DNA of 10,881 nucleotides. Origin: OPU3-GD-OMZ sp964515235 (GTDB lineage Bacteria; Pseudomonadota; Gammaproteobacteria; Methylococcales; Methylomonadaceae). Of this stretch, positions 7,702-10,881 are shown piece after piece (position 1 is the stretch's first letter; each line of letters opens with the position of its first letter). The stretch spans positions 1-10,881 of the forward strand of contig CAZEVO010000047.1 of NCBI GenBank assembly GCA_964515235.1, in the 5' to 3' direction. Below the pieces are notes generated by a model. That model did not search any database and was not told where the DNA came from. It saw nothing but the letters and a program-made list of their open reading frames with translations. A program made the position numbers and the translations under genes.

Positions 7702-9075
7702 TTAGGGAACGGCAATACCCTGATCTTTTATTTTGGCTAATTTATATCGCAACGTCCTAGCACTAATACCTAATTGTTCAGCAGCTGCTTTTCGGCTCCC
7801 CTGAACTTTGGTTAGAATTTCTAAGATAACTTGTTGTTCGCGCTCCCAGGCGACTTCACTTAAATCCCGGTTTTCATTCATTGCTGTATTAGTTGTCGGG
7901 CTAGCAACACTTGAATGGGCTTGCTCAACGGACGACACAGGGGCTTCTAAACCAGTATCCATAAGAATATGAGGCATTAAAATTTCCGAGTCAGTGGCCA
8001 GTACCAGTGCCCGTTGAACCACATTTTCTAATTCGCGCACATTCCCCGGCCAAGCATAATTCTTGAGAAAATTGACAACCTCAGGCCCGAGGGTGTAACG
8101 ACCATGGGATGTTTGTTGATGCTTAACCAATAAGGCTTCTGCAATCGGGACAATATCATCCTGACGATCTCGAAGCGGAATAAGTTTTAACGGAAAAACA
8201 TTAATTCGATAATAAAGGTCTTCACGAAAGTTGCGCGATTTAACTTCATCAGCCAGATTTTTATTCGTTGCAGCAATCACGCGAACATTGACTTTAATTA
8301 ACTCCGAACCGCCTAAGCGCTTAAGTTCACGTTCCTGAAGCACCCGAAGTAATTTAGCTTGTAATGAAAAAGGTAATTCACCAATTTCATCAAGAAATAG
8401 CGTGCCGTTTGAGGCTTGTTCGAAAAGACCGGTATGACGCTGATGGGCGCCAGTAAAAGCCCCTTTTTCATGGCCAAACAGCATATCTTCCAACATAGTT
8501 TCTGGCATTGAGGCACAATTAACCGCAACAAAGGCTTGATGGGCTCGCGGTGAATTTCGGTGAATATGATTGGCCAGAACTTCCTTGCCGGTGCCTGACT
8601 CACCGGATAAAAGAACAGTGACGTCAGTTTGAGCAACCCGTTCAGATAAAGCTAGTAGTTTTCTAACATGGTCATTACGACAAACAAATTGATTAGCGTG
8701 ATCACGTTCAAATAAATACTCTTCCAATATAGCCGTAAACTGGTCCGCGACCAATGGTGCGGTTAACACATTAACAGCACCCAGTTTCATGGCTTTAACC
8801 GCTAAGTCAACCTGCCCGTTATCAACAATAATTAAGACAGGACAATTTAACATCGCCTGATGAAGCCGTTTAAATACGGCGGTAAGGACGGCTTCATCAT
8901 CACCGATATTAGCAACAATTAAACTGAGCCGACTACTTTTACCTGACTTACCTAGATCTTGAGACTGACTCAATGGTTCACAAACAAAACCGGCCTCAGT
9001 CACAAGATGGGTTAAATTTTCCCGCCCTTGATCACCAGAATCTATTATTGTGATTACAGCATCGTCTGTCAGCAT
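7702..9075 (-). CDS. flrC: Sigma54-dependent flagellar regulator, FlrC/FleR family, with degenerate receiver
   Basis: 457 residues in three parts. Residues 5-120 have the length and helix pattern of a response-regulator receiver, but the active site is gone: the acidic pair is reduced to D12-S13, the phospho-acceptor Asp position is N56, the conserved Thr/Ser is V84 and the conserved Lys is A106. Residues about 130-370 are an intact AAA+ activator domain: Walker A GESGTGKE (158-165), GAFTGA sigma54-contact loop (205-210), Walker B GTLFLDE (224-230), and the WPGNVRELEN sensor II motif from 342. A Fis-type helix-turn-helix lies at about 414-453. It is placed before fliE exactly as FleR/FlrC, yet no sensor kinase gene (fleS/flrB) precedes it. 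A sigma54 promoter at 9115-9130 gives a 29-base leader with only a weak ribosome site. It probably activates late flagellar sigma54 promoters such as that of fliK. Confidence 0.9.
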   Translation of the reverse strand: MLTDDAVITIIDSGDQGRENLTHLVTEAGFVCEPLSQSQDLGKSGKSSRLSLIVANIGDDEAVLTAVFKRLHQAMLNCPVLIIVDNGQVDLAVKAMKLGAVNVLTAPLVADQFTAILEEYLFERDHANQFVCRNDHVRKLLALSERVAQTDVTVLLSGESGTGKEVLANHIHRNSPRAHQAFVAVNCASMPETMLEDMLFGHEKGAFTGAHQRHTGLFEQASNGTLFLDEIGELPFSLQAKLLRVLQERELKRLGGSELIKVNVRVIAATNKNLADEVKSRNFREDLYYRINVFPLKLIPLRDRQDDIVPIAEALLVKHQQTSHGRYTLGPEVVNFLKNYAWPGNVRELENVVQRALVLATDSEILMPHILMDTGLEAPVSSVEQAHSSVASPTTNTAMNENRDLSEVAWEREQQVILEILTKVQGSRKAAAEQLGISARTLRYKLAKIKDQGIAVP

Positions 9076-9114
9076 AAATTACAAGCTCAATTATTTCCTA
9101 TGAGATTCAAGATG

Positions 9115-9130
9115 TGCAAATAAAATGCCA
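9115..9130 (-). promoter_or_regulatory. Sigma54 -24/-12 promoter of flrC
   Basis: The minus strand reads TGGCATTTTATTTGCA, with GG and GC exactly 10 bases apart. The predicted start is near 9104, 29 bases before the flrC ATG. It probably also serves fliE to fliJ. A FleQ-box-like palindrome is centred about 132 bases upstream of the start, a normal distance for a sigma54 enhancer. Confidence 0.82.
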
Positions 9131-9148
9131 AAAGGAGATATTCCTTTT
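9130..9148 (-). repeat. Hairpin (7-bp inverted repeat) abutting the flrC -24 box; possible weak fleQ terminator
   Basis: AAAAGGA and TCCTTTT form a perfect 7-bp stem with a 5-base loop. On the minus strand it is followed by GGCATTTTATTT, a poor T-tract, so it may end the fleQ transcript only weakly. On the plus strand it is followed by TTATTTATTTT, which looks more like a terminator, but no plus-strand gene is present. Its left arm includes the first T of the flrC -24 element. Confidence 0.4.
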
Positions 9149-9227
9149 TTATTTATTTTAAAGTGCTGATTTTAAAGGTTAATTAAGGGTTGTTGAGATA
9201 TGGCACTGAAATTTGAGGAGGAGGCAT

Positions 9228-9245
9228 CTGTCAACTAATTGACAG
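9228..9245. promoter_or_regulatory. Putative FleQ-box enhancer upstream of flrC
   Basis: CTGTCAACTAATTGACAG is a palindrome with perfect 7-bp arms (CTGTCAA / TTGACAG) and a 4-base centre. The core GTCAA-N4-TTGAC matches, as I recall it, the Pseudomonas FleQ binding consensus GTCAATAAATTGAC in both half-sites. It lies in the fleQ-flrC gap, 28 bases past the fleQ stop and about 132 bases upstream of the predicted flrC transcription start, where an activator enhancer is expected. Without a T-tract on either strand, a terminator role is unlikely. Confidence 0.6.
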
Positions 9246-9272
9246 TTAAGCACTGAATTCGGCAGCGCTACA

Positions 9273-10313
9273 CTAGATTTTCATCTGATGTTTTTTAATC
9301 TTTTCAATTAATGTCGTCCGACCTAAGCCTAATAATTTTGCGGCATGGGTAATATTACCCTCAGAACGCTTCAGCGCTTGCGCAATATATTCTTTTTCAA
9401 TATCTCGCAAGCGTTCTTGCAAATTCATTTCATCAGCTAAGGCAAGTTGTTCATTGAGTTCAACACCGGTGTTGTTGGTGTTGTTATTTAAGGAGGCTGG
9501 CTGGGTAGCGTACTGGGTTGCTTGTGCAGCTTCTTGAGCCTTTTGAAGCACTGACACCTGAGGCAGTTGCCCTACATTGATAGCCTGACCCGGAAAACAA
9601 ATAGATAAGCGCTCAACCAGATTACTTAATTCCCGAATATTCCCTGGCCAAAAACGCTGCATCAGTTCTTGTTGAGCCTCAGGGGTTAAAAATATGGGGG
9701 GTGAGTTTTCAACCGTATGAATTTGGGCAAAATATTCAAATAAGAAAATAATATCCCCACCTCGCTCACGCAACGGGGGTAAAACAATCGGAAAAACATT
9801 CAGGCGATAAAATAAATCTTCTCTGAACTCACCTTTTGACACTGCCGTTTCTAAACATCGGTTAGTTGCAGCCACAATGCGCACATTAACTGCGATAGGG
9901 TTTTCACTACCGACGCGATAAATAACTTTTTCCTGAAGCACCCGTAGAATCTTAACCTGCATATCTAAAGGCATTTCAGCGATTTCATCGAGAAACAAAG
10001 TGCCATCTTGGGCCATTTCAAATCGTCCACGGCGACGGGAAACGGCACCAGAAAAGGCCCCTTTCTCATGCCCAAATAATTCACTTTCCAGTAATTCGCG
10101 TGGAATAGCGCCACAGTTAATTGGTACAAATTCATTATTACTACGACTGGACAAAAAATGTAATCCACGTGCTGCCAACTCTTTTCCGGTACCGGTTTCA
10201 CCAAAGAGTAAAACGGTGGCATCAGTTTCTGAAACCTGCGCAATTAAATGACGGACATGGTCTAATGCCGCATCATCACCAATCATAATCCCTTTAACAG
10301 AACTCTCACTCAT
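9273..10313 (-). CDS. fleQ: FleQ/FlrA-like sigma54 activator lacking the N-terminal regulatory domain
   Basis: 346 residues against about 470-490 for FleQ or FlrA. The protein begins almost directly with the AAA+ domain: Walker A GETGTGKE (38-45), sigma54-contact loop GAFSGA (85-90, Ser in place of the usual Thr), Walker B GTLFLDE (104-110), FYRLNVFP (168-175), WPGNIRELSN (222-231). A Gln/Asn-rich linker (about 255-295) leads to a FleQ-type helix-turn-helix at about 319-346 (GRTTLIEKIKKHQM, close to the FleQ C-terminus). The missing part is the receiver-like domain plus the linker with the LFRS c-di-GMP-binding motif; of the FleQ Arg-Asn pair after Walker A only the Arg remains (R49-G50). The ATG at 10313 is fixed by an in-frame TAA four codons upstream. 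The ribosome site is weak: an AGG 12 bases upstream lies in a tandem repeat. Position before flrC-fliE supports a flagellar master or second-tier regulator. Confidence 0.87.
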   Translation of the reverse strand: MSESSVKGIMIGDDAALDHVRHLIAQVSETDATVLLFGETGTGKELAARGLHFLSSRSNNEFVPINCGAIPRELLESELFGHEKGAFSGAVSRRRGRFEMAQDGTLFLDEIAEMPLDMQVKILRVLQEKVIYRVGSENPIAVNVRIVAATNRCLETAVSKGEFREDLFYRLNVFPIVLPPLRERGGDIIFLFEYFAQIHTVENSPPIFLTPEAQQELMQRFWPGNIRELSNLVERLSICFPGQAINVGQLPQVSVLQKAQEAAQATQYATQPASLNNNTNNTGVELNEQLALADEMNLQERLRDIEKEYIAQALKRSEGNITHAAKLLGLGRTTLIEKIKKHQMKI

Positions 10314-10384
10314 GAATATGAATTACCTGAATTACCTGAATTACCTGAATTACTTTCAACTATACAGTAGTGAGTAAAATGCAT
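10310..10384 (-). other. Small upstream ORF overlapping the fleQ start (ATGA), of uncertain reality
   Basis: A 24-codon frame starts with ATG at 10384, passes through the 9-bp repeat (read as repeated Asn-Ser-Gly) and ends at a TGA that shares ATGA with the fleQ start codon. This geometry would allow translational coupling. However, no Shine-Dalgarno is seen before its ATG, and the repeat unit of three codons keeps the frame by construction. If the sigma70-like start near 10350 were the main one, this ATG would be outside the mRNA. Confidence 0.25.
10321..10356 (-). repeat. 9-bp tandem repeat immediately upstream of the fleQ start codon
   Basis: On the plus strand the unit AATTACCTG occurs three times perfectly (10321-10329, 10330-10338, 10339-10347), followed by AATTACTTT. 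On the transcribed strand each unit reads CAGGTAATT and carries an AGG that could act as a weak ribosome-binding core. The copy nearest the gene places AGG 12 bases from the ATG. The repeat lies in the leader, only 7 bases from the start codon. Confidence 0.95.
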
Positions 10385-10389
10385 GTCAT
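10359..10389 (-). promoter_or_regulatory. Possible sigma70-type promoter proximal to fleQ
   Basis: ATGACA (10389-10384) and TATAGT (10364-10359) each match the -35/-10 consensus at five of six bases, but the spacer is 19 bases, longer than ideal. It would start transcription a few bases before the 9-bp repeat. In AT-rich DNA such matches are common, so confidence is low. Confidence 0.25.
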
Positions 10390-10508
10390 AAAAAAAACAA
10401 CAAGTATATTTTCAACGCTTCTCTATCTTTTTTAACAGAACATTATCAACACACCAGAATAAATCGTTATAAAAAAATAATAAATTTTTACATAAAATAG
10501 CAACACTT

Positions 10509-10580
10509 TTAAGGTCTTAAAAAAACAGTTTTCGTGCTGTTTATGCCAACCCCCTCTCTGTTTATATTAAATTGTTTCAT
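10509..10580 (-). CDS. Possible 23-residue leader peptide in the fleQ leader
   Basis: An ATG at 10580 is preceded by GAGGTAGGGGG with a 7-base spacing, one of the better ribosome-site-like sequences in the window. The frame runs 23 codons (start MKQFNINREG) to a TAA at 10509. It resembles no protein I know. Its reading frame runs straight through the terminator-like hairpin at 10519-10542, so a translating ribosome would disrupt that hairpin, as in translation-coupled attenuation. It could be chance: the purine tract may serve another purpose. Confidence 0.3.
   Translation of the reverse strand: MKQFNINREGVGINSTKTVFLRP
10519..10542 (-). terminator. Terminator-like hairpin in the leader between the sigma54 promoter and fleQ
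   Basis: On the minus strand AAACAG, loop CACGAAAA and CTGTTT form a 6-bp stem; counting the stem's own three, seven T in a row follow the CTG. The stem has only two G:C pairs, so termination is probably partial. It lies about 85-110 bases after the predicted sigma54 start and about 205 bases before fleQ. Confidence 0.45.
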
Positions 10581-10616
10581 TTGCTTACCCCCTACCTCAA
10601 AATTTAAAAACAATTT
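10569..10616 (-). repeat. Perfect 9-bp inverted repeat enclosing a G-rich loop
   Basis: AAATTGTTT (minus strand 10616-10608) pairs with AAACAATTT (10577-10569), with a possible T-G pair inside. The 30-base loop carries the GAGGTAGGGGG purine tract and the ATG of the possible leader peptide. The stem is AT-only except one pair, so it would be marginally stable and temperature-sensitive. Confidence 0.6.
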
Positions 10617-10637
10617 TTTTGCACGCCACCGGAAAAA

Positions 10638-10653
10638 AGCAACTCAAGTGCCA
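10638..10653 (-). promoter_or_regulatory. Near-consensus sigma54 promoter upstream of fleQ
   Basis: The minus strand reads TGGCACTTGAGTTGCT, which matches TGGCAC-N5-TTGC(A/T) at every defined position with GG and GC 10 bases apart. The predicted start is near 10627, giving a 314-base leader to the fleQ ATG. A one-mismatch IHF-like site (AATCAATATATAA, 10704-10692) lies 65-77 bases upstream of the start, a plausible place for DNA bending. Confidence 0.75.
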
Positions 10654-10881
10654 CGCAACATAGGTTATTGATTTATAGTGTATTTAATAGGTTATATATT
10701 GATTATTCAACCTCATTTTAATGGCCTTACACCACCTTGGTGTCATTTAAGAAAATTCCACACCAGAATGATAGTTTTTTTAAGGGAATTTTAGATAAGG
10801 TTTAGAATGAACCTGTATTAATACACAGTAGCTCAGTTTATTTGGGTTTGAAGTTAAAAATATTGATCGATGTCCATTGAA
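10654..10881. other. AT-rich intergenic region with two palindromes; no gene recognised
   Basis: No ribosome-site-supported ORF is visible on either strand. A minus-strand gene may end here: the three frames entering from the right edge stop at 10854, 10838 and 10780, but too few residues remain to identify one. An ATG at 10870 on the plus strand is too close to the edge to judge. Two palindromes stand out: ACACCA-CCT-TGGTGT (10729-10743) and the perfect 12-mer TGTATTAATACA (10814-10825). Either could be an operator; the first could be the hairpin of an upstream gene, but it has no T-tract. Confidence 0.6.

Larger units (their letters stand above)
10519..10627 (-). ncRNA. Candidate short sigma54-dependent transcript (leader RNA or small RNA)
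   Basis: The interval from the predicted sigma54 start (near 10627) to the terminator-like hairpin would yield a transcript of about 109 bases. It contains a perfect 9-bp hairpin whose loop exposes GAGGTAGGGGG and a second G-run (GAGAGGGGG, just 3' of the hairpin). It could be a free small RNA, an attenuated fleQ leader, or simply untranslated sequence. No known RNA family is recognised. Confidence 0.3.

Noticed and set aside
7787..7800. Minus-strand GG-N10-GC inside flrC as a fliE sigma54 promoter
   Set aside because: Only the GG and GC match; the flanking bases (GGGGAG and AAAGCA) are far from TGGCAC and TTGCA.
9201..9216. Plus-strand TGGCACTGAAATTTGA as a sigma54 promoter
   Set aside because: The -24 half is perfect, but the -12 GC is missing at the required 10-base spacing, and no gene lies downstream on the plus strand.
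10314..10640. Decayed remnant of the missing FleQ N-terminal domain in the fleQ leader
   Set aside because: The length would suit it, but the frames hold many stops and I saw no residual similarity. A promoter and leader elements explain the region better.
10870..10881. ATG at the right edge as the start of a divergent plus-strand gene
   Set aside because: Only four codons are visible and there is no Shine-Dalgarno, so nothing can be supported.
1..10881. CRISPR arrays, tRNA or rRNA genes, insertion sequences or prophage parts
   Set aside because: No spaced repeat array, tRNA-like cloverleaf, transposase or integrase motif was seen; the window is a compact flagellar locus.

Overview
The window is an almost wholly minus-strand polar-flagellum locus from a fairly AT-rich gammaproteobacterium of the FleQ/FlrA-RpoN type (as in Pseudomonas or Vibrio). 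Read in the direction of transcription (right to left) the order is: a FleQ/FlrA-like sigma54 activator, an FlrC/FleR-like sigma54 activator, fliE, fliF, fliG, fliH, fliI, fliJ and the 5' part of fliK, which runs off the left edge. The genus cannot be fixed from these bases.

Layout. Positions 10314-10881 hold no recognisable large gene. They contain a near-consensus sigma54 promoter facing left, a long leader with a possible leader ORF, two hairpins and, directly before the fleQ start, a 9-bp tandem repeat. fleQ (9273-10313) is followed by a 197-bp gap. That gap holds a palindrome resembling the published FleQ box and a second sigma54 promoter that serves flrC. flrC (7702-9075) is followed closely by fliE-F-G-H-I-J (7667 down to 1486), which are tightly packed or overlapping and have no internal promoter that I can see. 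A probable terminator and a third sigma54 promoter lie in the 203-bp fliJ-fliK gap. fliK starts with GTG at 1282 and is open to base 1, where it enters a proline-rich 78/81-bp tandem repeat.

How the genes work together. FliE and FliF form the base of the rotor and rod (rod-junction protein and MS ring). FliG is the torque-bearing switch protein. FliH, FliI and FliJ are the ATPase complex of the flagellar export gate, and FliK sets hook length. The two regulators would order expression: the FleQ-like protein would activate flrC, and FlrC would activate later sigma54 promoters such as the one before fliK.

What is unusual is the regulation. The FleQ-like protein lacks the N-terminal receiver-like domain and carries GAFSGA instead of GAFTGA. 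The FlrC-like protein has a receiver domain that has lost the phosphorylation residues, and the sensor kinase gene (flrB/fleS) that normally precedes it is absent. The top regulator itself appears to be driven by a sigma54 promoter through a long, structured leader. Together this suggests a flagellar cascade that has dropped its two-component phosphorelay. That conclusion is inference, since a kinase or a full-length FleQ could be encoded elsewhere.
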